Counted from the first letter of the stretch, positions 54,031 through 62,541 are shown. The stretch is DNA of 64,000 nucleotides from Prevotella sp. (GCA_031285625.1 JAITVV010000056.1:57125-121124); one strand, 5' to 3'. Notes: generated by a model not told the origin, from the sequence alone. Made by a program: numbers and translations.

Positions 54031-54396
54031 TTATTCTGTTTCTGCTGATTTTATCTGTATAAAGTCAATGATATTATCAGCTTCTTTCTTCATTGAGAGT
54101 GAACCTATTGCGCCCAATCCATTCGCATATATCGCTATCTTTAGTATCTTTCATGTTGACAAAATAGCCCTCGTCACCGTCTTGCCCTATCATAAAGAAT
54201 CAGGGTCATATTCTTTTATCTCATAAGTCGTATTTCTTTCTCTCAAATCAGACCAACTATAAAAAACAATCCCTGTATTTTCCACTTCGTATATTTCACC
54301 TTCGGGTATTTGTCCCAAAAATCTTTTGTAGGATTCCGGAAAATGTATTCCAACTTCCTTTTCTATTATTGATATCTTATTTTCTGTCTCACTCAT
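54031..54396 (-). pseudogene. SMI1/KNR4 family protein, decayed by two frameshifts
   Basis: An open frame of 68 codons (start at 54396) gives IEKEVGIHFPESYKRFLGQI, a typical SMI1/KNR4 start, and stops after EYDPDSL at 54190. Downstream two other frames continue the domain: FMIGQDGDEGYFVNMKDTKD, then YANGLGAIGSLSMKKEAD followed by IIDFIQIKSAETE and a stop at 54031-54033. The full order is what an intact SMI1 domain would show (a G-x-G-x-x region near the middle and a FI-type end), so I infer one gene with two frameshifts. It overlaps the upstream SMI1 gene by four bases. Confidence 0.7.
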
Positions 54397-54866
54397 AATT
54401 CTCTACCTGAATATTCTTTAATCTTATTTTCCAGGAATTCTAAAAAATTATCAGCATAAATCTTATCATCATTCTCTGAATGATAATCCCTTATATAGAC
54501 CTTATATTCGTTATCTTTTAATTTTCCTTCTATCTTAAAATAATATATTTCATCATCAAGATCTAGAATACTTAATTCATCTTCATTTAAAATTCCTTTC
54601 TTAATATTCTTTTTATATGAATCTAAAATATCGTAATCTGTGAGGTCTAATAACTCAAATGGGGCAATACGCTTGATGTAATCATTATCGAAAGCAATAA
54701 ATTCAAGTTCTTTACTCATCCATTTATAAGATTCTGGTAACTTAAAATTAAGCTCTTGTTCAACATAATCAATCCAGTCCTGTTCAACAATACCTTTTGT
54801 CCCAAAATGAATTTTGTTTTCATATTGTTGAAGATTAGTAAGAGTCTGTTTATAGCTTTTTTTCAT
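54393..54866 (-). CDS. SMI1/KNR4 family protein
   Basis: The 157-residue soluble, acidic protein shows the SMI1/KNR4 pattern: VEQDWIDYVEQELNFKLPESYKWM near residues 26-49, then IAPFELLDL, and a C-terminal NFLEFLENKIKEY. In bacteria this superfamily is frequent among immunity proteins for contact-dependent toxins. No toxin gene is near. It overlaps the decayed paralogue by four bases (ATGA) and starts one base after the stop of the upstream gene, so the three small genes form a tight unit. Confidence 0.72.
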   Translation of the reverse strand: MKKSYKQTLTNLQQYENKIHFGTKGIVEQDWIDYVEQELNFKLPESYKWMSKELEFIAFDNDYIKRIAPFELLDLTDYDILDSYKKNIKKGILNEDELSILDLDDEIYYFKIEGKLKDNEYKVYIRDYHSENDDKIYADNFLEFLENKIKEYSGREL

Positions 54867-54867
54867 T

Positions 54868-55092
54868 TTAATCTGGTAGCTTAATTGTATCAGGAGACAT
54901 CTCTATATGTCTCTCGAATTCTTCAATCCTCAATTTTATATCATCTAAAAACTCCTGCGTGCAACCACCTTTTTCGGCATCCAGGTAATATTGTTTTAGT
55001 AAAGGTAGAAATAATATATCGTTCCCTGAAAATACCATTGCAGGCACATCATTTCTTATACATCTTAATAGTAATGCTTTCTGATCTTTCAT
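54868..55092 (-). CDS. Small conserved protein of unknown function
   Basis: Starting at the ATG at 55092 gives 74 residues (MKDQKALLLRCIRNDVPAMV); a longer frame to 55176 would overlap aguA. The order VFSGNDILFLPLLKQYYLDAEKGGC then TQEFLDDIKLRIEEFERHIE is one I associate with short helical proteins near immunity-like clusters, but I cannot name the family. It lies one base upstream of the SMI1 gene and seven bases after aguA. Confidence 0.6.
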   Translation of the reverse strand: MKDQKALLLRCIRNDVPAMVFSGNDILFLPLLKQYYLDAEKGGCTQEFLDDIKLRIEEFERHIEMSPDTIKLPD

Positions 55093-55099
55093 TCTGATT

Positions 55100-56134
55100 C
55101 TATATAAATTCTTCCAGATATTGCATTGTAATGCAATGTAACGAACCATGCTGGCGAATAAGAGGTGAACAATCAATTCCTATAACTTCTCTCGTCGGAA
55201 AAGCCTTCTTCAATTGCATACGAGCCTCCTCATCTTTTTGTTTATCGTTATAAAACGGTAAGAGCACCACCTCATTCATGATAAGGAAATTGGCATAAGT
55301 AGCCGGGAGTCTTTCATTATTCTCATCATATACGGCTTTCGCCATAGGTAAAGCAATCAGCTGATACGGATTCCCTTTATAATCTGTAAATGTTTTCAAT
55401 TGCTCTTCCATCTTACGCAAAGCTTCGTAATGCTCATCATCTTTGTCGTCACACTTTACATATACAATAGTATGCTCGTCACAATAACGTGCGAGTGTAT
55501 CTATATGGCTATCGGTGTCATCTCCCGCCAGAAAACCGTAATCCAACCAAAGCACCCTGTCTAATCCGAAATCTCTCTTCAAGTAATCTTCTATTTCAGT
55601 TTTCGACAGAAAAGAATTTCGGTTTGGAGATAACAGGCATTCCGAAGTCGTTAACAATGTACCTTTTCCATCAGACTCCAAAGCACCTCCTTCAAGGGCA
55701 AAATCTTTCTTATTTACCAATTCAACGTCTGAATGGAATATATTGTTTGTAAATAGTCCCCTTGTTATCTGGTTGTCATAGTTAGACGCAAATTTTAGTC
55801 CCCAGCCATTAAATGTAAAATCATAAACCTGCTTTTTACCAGCCCTAAGAATAGAAATACCGCTATGGTCACGTGCCCAGGTATCATTAGTTGGTAATTC
55901 GACTAATGTAAGATTATGAAATAGGTTTGCATACTCTTTCAGCTCATATTTAATCAATTCTGCATTGTGACAGACAATTATTAGTTTTTGCCTTTTCAAT
56001 ATTTCTGAGGCAATACTTACATAACATGTTGTCACTTCCTCCAACATATATTCCCAGTCCGTTTCGGGATGAGGCCATGTAAGCTGTATAGCACTTTGTG
56101 GATACCATTCGGGAGGTAATAATATAGGATTCAT
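55100..56134 (-). CDS. aguA: Agmatine deiminase
   Basis: The 344-residue enzyme of the peptidyl-arginine deiminase (PAD) fold converts agmatine to N-carbamoylputrescine. Motifs are PPEWYPQSAIQLTWPH at the start, NDTWARDHSGISIL with catalytic Asp, GGALESDGKGTLLTT, GDDTDSHIDTLARY (His and Asp), and the catalytic Cys in SLHCITMQY at the end, where GGG is replaced by HGS. The -7 element TACTTTTG lies at 56191-56198. With aguB it forms a putrescine pathway. Confidence 0.92.
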   Translation of the reverse strand: MNPILLPPEWYPQSAIQLTWPHPETDWEYMLEEVTTCYVSIASEILKRQKLIIVCHNAELIKYELKEYANLFHNLTLVELPTNDTWARDHSGISILRAGKKQVYDFTFNGWGLKFASNYDNQITRGLFTNNIFHSDVELVNKKDFALEGGALESDGKGTLLTTSECLLSPNRNSFLSKTEIEDYLKRDFGLDRVLWLDYGFLAGDDTDSHIDTLARYCDEHTIVYVKCDDKDDEHYEALRKMEEQLKTFTDYKGNPYQLIALPMAKAVYDENNERLPATYANFLIMNEVVLLPFYNDKQKDEEARMQLKKAFPTREVIGIDCSPLIRQHGSLHCITMQYLEEFI

Positions 56135-56154
56135 TCTATTAATTGCATTAATTA

Positions 56155-56198
56155 AGGTCTAAGACCTATTTGACTACTTAATCGCATGGGCAAAAGTA
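56155..56198 (-). promoter_or_regulatory. aguA promoter with a palindrome in the leader
   Basis: The -7 element TACTTTTG (minus strand) is at 56191-56198. Between it and the start codon lies a 13-base palindrome AGGTCT-A-AGACCT (56155-56167), a possible operator. Confidence 0.45.
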
Positions 56199-56206
56199 CA
56201 AAATAA

Positions 56207-57016
56207 TTATCTTAATATACCTCCCGTTAGCATTCTACCGGAATGAATAGATTGCCGTCGGGCCGAAAAGAATTTATCAGGATTGGAATATGTACAGAGA
56301 TTTGCCGTTTCTATATTTTCCGAAGGAATCCCCGATTCCATCAAGAGTAATTTATTTGCATATTCAAGATCAATATGTCTTTTCCCTGTTACTGTATTCT
56401 GACAACTTATATACTCAATTGAAAAGCCTGTATTTACAAAAGCTTCAACCACCTCATCCCCAACTTCAAAGTATTCCCGAGAGATGCATGGTCCTATGCC
56501 TGCCAATAGATCATGTGGAGAAGAATTAAAATGTTCCTGCATTTTCAAAACCGTTTTCTGTGCGATTTTAGCGACAGTTCCCTTCCATCCTGCATGTATA
56601 GCTGCAAGTATATTCAATTTAGGGTCAAATATCAGTACGGGTACACAATCAGCAGTAGTTACCCCTATACAAATATTCTTTTGGTTGGTAACGATAGCAT
56701 CTACTCCGTTTAGCAATGTCGCTTTCTCTAAATCTGTCTTTTGCATAAAGGCTTCATCAATGATTTGTACCTGATCTTTGTGAGTCTGATAAGGAATGTA
56801 CAGATTCTCTACAGAAATGCCTGCTATATTTGCAAAGTGTTCTTGATTTTTATTTACACAATCGGGATCGTCTCCTGAATACGGACTCAGATTAAAAGAT
56901 GTATAATTTCCGGTACTGACCCCACCTTTTACGCTTGTAGAAAAGCTAAAAACTTTTTCTTTAGGAAAAGAGGTAAATATTAACAGGTCAAGATCTTTGA
57001 TTTTAATTGTCTCCAT
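56207..57016 (-). CDS. pgeF: Peptidoglycan editing factor PgeF (laccase-domain protein)
   Basis: The 269-residue YfiH/PgeF protein has the metal-binding pattern of the laccase-like domain: YQTHKDQVQII, ITNQKNICIGVTTADCVPVLI, LAAIHAGWKGTVAKI, and GIGPCISREYFEVG. Known members correct misincorporated amino acids in the peptidoglycan stem, or act as purine nucleoside enzymes; the His-Cys-His set is intact. It is a single gene divergent from the secreted helical protein. Confidence 0.9.
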   Translation of the reverse strand: METIKIKDLDLLIFTSFPKEKVFSFSTSVKGGVSTGNYTSFNLSPYSGDDPDCVNKNQEHFANIAGISVENLYIPYQTHKDQVQIIDEAFMQKTDLEKATLLNGVDAIVTNQKNICIGVTTADCVPVLIFDPKLNILAAIHAGWKGTVAKIAQKTVLKMQEHFNSSPHDLLAGIGPCISREYFEVGDEVVEAFVNTGFSIEYISCQNTVTGKRHIDLEYANKLLLMESGIPSENIETANLCTYSNPDKFFSARRQSIHSGRMLTGGILR

Positions 57017-57057
57017 ACTAAATGGTGATTATTTCGATAACTAAATTATTGATGATT

Positions 57058-57594
57058 ATGAAAAAAACGTTACTATTATTGCTTGTTAGTATTCTTACAA
57101 TGTCTGCCTATTCTCAGAATTCAGATATTGAATCTTATTACAAAGGAATAGAATCTTATCAAGATTTGCATCTTTCCTCAGATCAAATTGCGAGAATTAA
57201 GAAGTTAAAAAGAGAAAAAGGGCCTCAGTTTGCAGCTATTGGTAAAGACAGAAGCCTTTCGGGGTATGAAAAAGGAGAAAGGAAGAGAGCCTTGGCTCAG
57301 AAATACAGAGCAGAGATGCAATCGATATTAAACAGAGGGCAGGTAAACACATGGGAAAAAAGATATGGAAAGTTAACTCCTGATTATAGTATGAAAGATG
57401 CTATATCTGATGATTTTGATAATGCGCTGGATGCATTGGAACGAAGATATGAAGCTGATAAAAAAGCTATAGAGAATAACAGGTATCTAGGCAAAGAGGA
57501 ACGAAAAGCGCAGGAAAAAGCTTTGAAGAACGCTTATAAGATCGAGAAAGACAATCTTAAAGCCCGTAAAAAAGCAGCAAAAGGTAATTTCTAA
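57058..57594 (+). CDS. Secreted helical protein of unknown function
   Basis: Starting at 57058 gives 178 residues with a good signal peptide (ends MSAYSQ near residue 20); an upstream ATG at 57022 adds 12 residues. The mature part is highly charged and nearly all helical (LHLSSDQIARIKKLKREKG, YRAEMQSILNRGQ, ALERRYEADKKAIENN), with an LTxxQ-like flavour reminiscent of Spy/CpxP periplasmic chaperones. The similarity is weak and no family is certain. A ~110-bp repeat element follows. Confidence 0.65.
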   Translation: MKKTLLLLLVSILTMSAYSQNSDIESYYKGIESYQDLHLSSDQIARIKKLKREKGPQFAAIGKDRSLSGYEKGERKRALAQKYRAEMQSILNRGQVNTWEKRYGKLTPDYSMKDAISDDFDNALDALERRYEADKKAIENNRYLGKEERKAQEKALKNAYKIEKDNLKARKKAAKGNF

Positions 57595-57607
57595 AAAAAT
57601 AGGATAA

Positions 57608-57717
57608 CTCTTTGTCATGTTGAACGAAGTGAAACATTCCGATTCTCAAAAGTCGAGATTCTTCATTGCATTCAGAAACAACGTTCGACGGAACGAAGTG
57701 TAGTCAATGACAAAGAG
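57608..57717. repeat. ~110-bp inverted-repeat element (copy 2)
   Basis: The left end CTCTTTGTCAT (57608-57618) is the perfect complement of the right end ATGACAAAGAG (57707-57717). Inside the left arm reads GTTGAACGAAGTG and the right arm GGAACGAAGTG. The arrangement would fold into a long hairpin. The same terminal motif TTGTCATGnTGA is at 44481-44592. It is intergenic, non-coding and looks like a MITE or REP-type element. Confidence 0.7.
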
Positions 57718-57785
57718 GGTAAAACTTTCAGCAACATTATTAAAAAAGCAGATTATATACAAATTTTATTAAAAGTAATTATTTA

Positions 57786-58274
57786 TTGACAGAATACATT
57801 AACTTTGCAATCAGTATAAAAAAGTTTGCTCAAACACTGATATTACTGATTGCTGCGGTTACAGTATTCCTTACGGGTGCCGGAGTAACAATAGTGAACT
57901 ACTGCTGTACTTCATGCAGTGGGCAGACTCTTTTTATGACCGAACAACACATCTGCTGCGCTCAGGGACAACATGAAACGGAATCAGAAAGCTGTTGTTC
58001 CTCTAAAGAAGCATCGCATGATACCTGCGAAGGTGAGTCATACACCAAAGATACGCATTGTACAGCATCACGCCTGTCTATCGATATAGATGCAGCGTCA
58101 TTCAGGCCTCATGTAGCAATTCCATTTGTATGGATTTCAGATGCTTCACAAGCTCTGCCAACAACTATTCTACCCGAAATAGTAGAATACAATGATGGCT
58201 ATACATTATTCAAATCTCCTCCGGAGGCACATCCCCGGGAATATCTCTCCCTTATCCGGGTACTTATCATTTGA
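57786..58274 (+). CDS. HYC_CC_PP family Cys-rich protein, unusual start
   Basis: The frame from TTG at 57786 gives 162 residues: one membrane segment or signal (LILLIAAVTVFLTGAGVTIV), then VNYCCTSCSG, HICCAQG, a Cys-rich loop and KSPPEAHP. The N/HYC, CC and PP marks fit the HYC_CC_PP family seen next to TonB receptors in Bacteroidota. No ATG lies in front of the signal sequence; the natural start, I-K-K-F at 57816, reads ATA where homologues would have ATG. A -7-like TAACTTTG at 57800-57807 sits just before it. It may bind a metal; the receptor gene follows after 88 bases. Confidence 0.65.
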   Translation: MTEYINFAISIKKFAQTLILLIAAVTVFLTGAGVTIVNYCCTSCSGQTLFMTEQHICCAQGQHETESESCCSSKEASHDTCEGESYTKDTHCTASRLSIDIDAASFRPHVAIPFVWISDASQALPTTILPEIVEYNDGYTLFKSPPEAHPREYLSLIRVLII

Positions 58275-58362
58275 TTTTCAATACATATCTATTTGTTGTG
58301 TATCATTCTGATATGCAGTAAAGTCACTATTGTATTTTAAGTAACTTATTATTAAAGATCAA

Positions 58363-60573
58363 ATGAAAACGATAAAAATATTTATTCTGTTCTTATTATT
58401 ACCCACACTGGCTTTTAGCAAAGACATACTTAAAGGGTATGTATCCGATGCCCAGAAACAACCATTGATAGGAGCATCTGTCCGTTGGGAAAATGCAAAG
58501 ACAGGAGTAGTAACCAACGAAGAAGGCTATTTCGAGATTCCGGGAACACCGCACAAAGACCATATGCTGGCCATTTCATATGTAGGTTATGACGACAAAG
58601 TAGTTCACATACATGATTTTGCCGAAACACAAAATATCATGTTAGATGAAAATGCCGAGTTGGGTGAAGTTATAGTTGAAAGAACACCTCCGGGTACAAT
58701 CAAATCACGTACCAGCCTGTTACATACGGAGAAAATTACAACCAGAGAATTGCACCGTGCAGCCTGCTGTAATCTCTCCGAGAGCTTCGAGACCAATCCA
58801 TCTGTAGATGTCTCTTTCAGTGATGCAGTAACAGGAGCAAAACAAATCCAGCTACTTGGACTGGCAGGAACATATGTACAAACACTGACAGAAAACTATC
58901 CTAACTTCCGGGGTGCGGCCTCTGTATACGGACTGGATTATATTCCTGGGCCATGGATGGAAAGCATACAAATATCAAAAGGTGCGGCTTCTGTAAAGAA
59001 TGGCTATGAATCCATCACTGGACAAATGAATGTGGAATACAAAAAGCCAAATAGTGCCGATCCTTTGAGTCTCAACCTATTTGCAAGCGATGCCGGACGG
59101 TACGAAGGAAATGCTGATGCCGCCTTTATACTGAATGACAAACTGAATACCGGAGTCTTCCTTCACTACTCTAATGAGCAGGCTTCCCATGATGACAATG
59201 ACGACAGCTTTTTGGATATGCCTAAAAAACATCAGTTCAATATAATGAACAGGTGGCACTATATGTCGGGCAGATATGCATCGCAGTTTGGAGTCCGGTT
59301 TTTACAAGATTACCGCACCAGTGGACAAACAATGCATACATTAAATGCAGCATCCATCAATAAAGATCCATATGAAATATCGGTAAAGACCAACCGGGGT
59401 GAGTTCTACACTAAAAACTCCTATATTCTGGATGAAGAACGAAATGGTAATATAGCACTGATATTCACGAGTTCATATCATGATCAGAAGTCTAAATATG
59501 CTGCCGATAAATACAATGTATATGAAAATAACCTGTACGCATCATTGATGTATGAAACAGAACTGGGTAAAATGCATCAGCTAAGTGCAGGATTGAGCAT
59601 GAACTGGGATAAGTATAACCAAAGTATTCAGCTATCTCAGCCTTTAACCAGCCAACCCAATGAAGAGACCACTACTGGTGGTTATGTGCAATATACATTT
59701 AATAAAGATGATAAATTTATCGCTTTGGCAGGACTGCGAACTGATTATAGTTCACTTCATAAAAAAGCTTTCGTTACTCCACGACTTCATCTTAAATATA
59801 TGCCTGTAAGTTGGCTAAACATGAGAGCTTCGGCAGGGAAAGGATACCGCACTGTATTTGTAATGCCAGAAAATAGCTTTTATCTGGCAAGTAGCCGCAA
59901 GATAGAAATCGCTGATAATCTGAAACAAGAATCTGCATGGAACTACGGAACAAGTATTTCCTTTCATATTCCGGTCAGAGGGGAGGAACTGACTATCTCA
60001 GGCGAATGGTACCGAACAGACTTTGATAACCAGGTAGTAAGCGATGTAGACAGCGACCCGCATGCAGTAAAATTCTATAATCTATCGGGCAAATCATATG
60101 CTAATAGCTTCCAGATAGAGGCTTCATATCCTTTATTCCGGGGATTTAACATATTAGGAGCATATCGTTGGACAAATGCCAAAACTACTTATGGAGATAA
60201 GTTGATGAAGAAGCCTTTGATAAGTGATTATAAAGCACTTGTAACTGCATCATATGAAACACGCCTCAAAAAGTGGGCTTTCGATCTTACCGCACAGTTC
60301 AACGGAGGTGGTCGCATGCCAACACCGGATGCCATGAATCCTTTGTGGAAAACAACATTCGATTCGTTCACGGTATTGAATGCCCAGATCACAAAGAATT
60401 TCCGCAACTGGAGTATCTATGTAGGAGCAGAAAACATAACTGACTTTAAACAAAAGAACCCGATAGTTTCTCCTGAAAATCCATTTGGAGACGATTTTGA
60501 TGCTACAATGGTTTGGGGACCTACACAAGGCCGCAAATTCTATGTAGGATTGAGATACGCGATAGGAAAATAA
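58363..60573 (+). CDS. TonB-dependent receptor
   Basis: The 736-residue outer-membrane receptor has a signal peptide (to about residue 19), a carboxypeptidase-like regulatory domain (LKGYVSDAQKQPLIGASVRW to about residue 95), a plug domain (AACCNLSESFETNPSVDVSF, IQLLGLAGTYVQTLTEN, IQISKGAASVKNGYESITGQ), and a 22-strand-type barrel ending RKFYVGLRYAIGK. It is a single BtuB/FecA-like receptor without a SusD partner. With the Cys-rich protein upstream it may take up a metal, for example copper, but the ligand is inferred. The CC pair in AACCN is notable. Confidence 0.92.
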   Translation: MKTIKIFILFLLLPTLAFSKDILKGYVSDAQKQPLIGASVRWENAKTGVVTNEEGYFEIPGTPHKDHMLAISYVGYDDKVVHIHDFAETQNIMLDENAELGEVIVERTPPGTIKSRTSLLHTEKITTRELHRAACCNLSESFETNPSVDVSFSDAVTGAKQIQLLGLAGTYVQTLTENYPNFRGAASVYGLDYIPGPWMESIQISKGAASVKNGYESITGQMNVEYKKPNSADPLSLNLFASDAGRYEGNADAAFILNDKLNTGVFLHYSNEQASHDDNDDSFLDMPKKHQFNIMNRWHYMSGRYASQFGVRFLQDYRTSGQTMHTLNAASINKDPYEISVKTNRGEFYTKNSYILDEERNGNIALIFTSSYHDQKSKYAADKYNVYENNLYASLMYETELGKMHQLSAGLSMNWDKYNQSIQLSQPLTSQPNEETTTGGYVQYTFNKDDKFIALAGLRTDYSSLHKKAFVTPRLHLKYMPVSWLNMRASAGKGYRTVFVMPENSFYLASSRKIEIADNLKQESAWNYGTSISFHIPVRGEELTISGEWYRTDFDNQVVSDVDSDPHAVKFYNLSGKSYANSFQIEASYPLFRGFNILGAYRWTNAKTTYGDKLMKKPLISDYKALVTASYETRLKKWAFDLTAQFNGGGRMPTPDAMNPLWKTTFDSFTVLNAQITKNFRNWSIYVGAENITDFKQKNPIVSPENPFGDDFDATMVWGPTQGRKFYVGLRYAIGK

Positions 60574-60590
60574 TATAAACAACTAAATAT

Positions 60591-60625
60591 AAATGAGTTA
60601 TAAGTTATACCTTATAGCTCATTTT
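60591..60625. terminator. Terminator between convergent genes
   Basis: AAATGAGTTATAAG (60591-60604) pairs with CTTATAGCTCATTT (60611-60624) with one G-T wobble, followed by T residues. Confidence 0.75.
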
Positions 60626-60908
60626 TATTTATATATTTTTTCCTGATAAAGAGGAAAACTTTTGCCAAGAGAATTAATGCAGAAAGGATAATTGGCAATA
60701 AAATCAATAGATTAACCAATAAAGCTGTTTCCTGTAAATCTATATCCAAAAGATAGAGCACTATTGCTATAAAGAACCAGCAAAGAATGGAAAAGAAAGA
60801 CATTCCGACCAATACCATTGGCTCTCTCCTACCCTTAAAATGCCTCACCAATACATAAGCAGGGATAAGGATAACAATAAATAGTATAAGGGAGAAATCC
60901 GGCAACAT
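60612..60908 (-). CDS. Small membrane protein of unknown function
   Basis: The 98-residue protein has three hydrophobic segments (FSLILFIVILIPAYVLV, SFFSILCWFFIAIVLYLL and LLVNLLILLPIILSALIL) and a Lys-rich tail. I recognise no family. It lies nine bases downstream of the AlkD-like gene, so it is probably co-transcribed with it. Confidence 0.65.
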   Translation of the reverse strand: MLPDFSLILFIVILIPAYVLVRHFKGRREPMVLVGMSFFSILCWFFIAIVLYLLDIDLQETALLVNLLILLPIILSALILLAKVFLFIRKKYINKNEL

Positions 60909-60917
60909 CAGTATATG

Positions 60918-61586
60918 CTAATCCTCAAAGAAATAATCGAACTCAAAAGCGATACTATCAAAAGCTTCCCTCTTTATAAGGTTCTCTTCATTTTTGTGCA
61001 CAGAAACCTTTTGAAGAATACTATCAGCCAGACCTTTAGACTGTCGTCCGATATGTTTCAAAGCCAATAGGGATGCTTTTCTAAGAAAGATATTTTCAGA
61101 TATGATATCCGTCCATATAAAAGGTAGTTTATCTACTAGTATAGCCTCATTTTTTTTAGCTATAAATAAGCGGGCCAGTAGCCAATAGCCTGTTATCCGT
61201 ATTTCTATATCCGATGAGCATACCCATGCCTGAGCTATTTGATTAGCAAAAGACAAAACCTGAAGTAAATTTGCACAAATCTGTTCCCTGATCTCCTGAT
61301 TCGGAATTTCAGATACCCAGTCTGCAGCTTCCGACTCAGTAAATGATTCGGCAGGGTATAGCAATGTTGCTAATATTTTCAACTCGCGCGTATTCTCTCT
61401 CCAGAGGGCTTCCGCCAGCTCAACACTCGGTTCATAGCGTTTAGCCAGATCTTTTAATTGTTGTATAGATAATCCGAAATTCAATTTATACTCAAGTCCA
61501 TGCTGACGCATACTGGCAGATGCGACACCATTCATAGCCATACGGCACCTTTTACGAATATCTTTGATTATATCCTCTTGCTGCAT
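60918..61586 (-). CDS. DNA alkylation repair protein, HEAT-like (AlkD-type)
   Basis: Starting at the ATG at 61586 gives 222 residues (MQQEDIIKDIRKRCRMAMNG); a TTG start at 61598 would overlap the upstream gene. The protein is all-helical with HEAT-like repeats. LATLLYPAESFTESEAADWV and NIFLRKASLLALKHIG are typical of the AlkD/AlkC superfamily, which in the active members removes 3-methyladenine or 7-methylguanine. Active-site Trp/Asp residues cannot be fixed by eye. It overlaps nothing and lies one base after the Dabb gene. Confidence 0.8.
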   Translation of the reverse strand: MQQEDIIKDIRKRCRMAMNGVASASMRQHGLEYKLNFGLSIQQLKDLAKRYEPSVELAEALWRENTRELKILATLLYPAESFTESEAADWVSEIPNQEIREQICANLLQVLSFANQIAQAWVCSSDIEIRITGYWLLARLFIAKKNEAILVDKLPFIWTDIISENIFLRKASLLALKHIGRQSKGLADSILQKVSVHKNEENLIKREAFDSIAFEFDYFFED

Positions 61587-61587
61587 A

Positions 61588-61887
61588 TTACACCTCAAAA
61601 TCTACGGCTTTCCTATCTGAGACGGCTTCTCTTATAAAAGGCAATATCGCCTGATGCAACGGATGATTCTGGTACGTATCCAAATCTTCTCTTTTAGATA
61701 ACTCTGAATAAAGAGCAACATCAAAATTTCCTCCACCCAGAAAATCAATCCCAACTTCTATTTTTAGCAGTCCGTCAATTTTTCCACTCAAAGCTTCCAG
61801 TTTTTCTTTTATCAGTTTTGCATTTGTTGCTTTGTCATTTCCGTGGGCCTCGTCCTTAAGTTTCCACATTACTATATGCTTTACCAT
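61588..61887 (-). CDS. Dabb family protein (stress-responsive A/B barrel)
   Basis: The 99-residue protein has the A/B barrel pattern: MVKHIVMWKLKDEA at the start, then NAKLIKEKLEALSGKI, LLKIEVGIDFLGGGNFDVAL and DTYQNHPLHQAILPFI. The HP near residue 78 is typical of the family. It is a dimeric alpha/beta barrel of unknown substrate, first gene of the unit with the AlkD-like and membrane proteins. The element at 61916-61930 is its probable promoter. Confidence 0.85.
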   Translation of the reverse strand: MVKHIVMWKLKDEAHGNDKATNAKLIKEKLEALSGKIDGLLKIEVGIDFLGGGNFDVALYSELSKREDLDTYQNHPLHQAILPFIREAVSDRKAVDFEV

Positions 61888-61915
61888 ACTATCTATTTCT
61901 CTATTTTACAAAAAA

Positions 61916-61930
61916 GTGACAAAAGTAACA
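61916..61930 (-). promoter_or_regulatory. Promoter with the GTTACTTTTGTCAC element, copy 3
   Basis: On the minus strand the core TGTTACTTTTGTCAC, holding -7 TACTTTTG, lies about 30 bases before the Dabb start. The outer flanks differ from the two 25-nt copies. Confidence 0.5.
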
Positions 61931-62009
61931 GGTTTTCGGCTGTTTTCATTTATTACTTTTTATTGGTTAAGTAAACTATTCTCTACTATTAGATAAAAGT
62001 ATTGCTTTA

Positions 62010-62468
62010 TTATTCAGCATACTCATTCGGAGTAATTTTTACCTCTGCAAAAAGTGTTCCGTCCATCTTATAGTAAGCAAAGGTCACAGTCATTTTATCT
62101 TTACGAAACATCTTAACGTCTTCGTCATCTTTCTCTCTAAGACCTATTGCAATGGCAGGTTTGGAAGCCCGTACAAATTCCTCAGGGGATACTGCAAACT
62201 CTTTTGTATTTGTAAAGTAATATTTATACTCATTCGCTGATACAGCCTCAGCCCTATCCATACGCATTCCCCCCGGCCATACCTTAGGCATGGAAGCATT
62301 CATTTTTTCAGCCAGCTGTACATATTTTTTCTTTGGTGGATCTGGTTTTATTTCCACTTTCGACACATTCTCCTCCGCAGAGTTATCATTCTTCGATTTC
62401 GAGCCACAGCTAGTAATCATTCCGATTGTTACAAGACAAGAAAATGCAAGGACTATATACTTTTTCAT
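62010..62468 (-). CDS. Lipoprotein of unknown function
   Basis: The 152-residue product has a lipoprotein signal (lipobox MITSC near residue 21), a Lys/Pro-rich linker and a globular part with KVWPGGMRMDRAEAVSANEYKY and FAVSPEEFVRASKPAIAIG. A beta-rich C-terminus (KMTVTFAYYKMDGTLFAEVKI) follows. I recognise no family. It is monocistronic. Confidence 0.75.
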   Translation of the reverse strand: MKKYIVLAFSCLVTIGMITSCGSKSKNDNSAEENVSKVEIKPDPPKKKYVQLAEKMNASMPKVWPGGMRMDRAEAVSANEYKYYFTNTKEFAVSPEEFVRASKPAIAIGLREKDDEDVKMFRKDKMTVTFAYYKMDGTLFAEVKITPNEYAE

Positions 62469-62541
62469 AATTATCTGATTTCAATTAATTAAGCGATAAA
62501 GATAACAATTTAGAAATAAAGCATCGGATATTTACATCAAA

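Noticed and set aside
58740..58800. Cys pair in the TonB receptor plug as a selenocysteine or frameshift mark
   Set aside because: The frame is continuous and the AACCN sequence sits in a normal plug context, so it is simply an unusual Cys pair.
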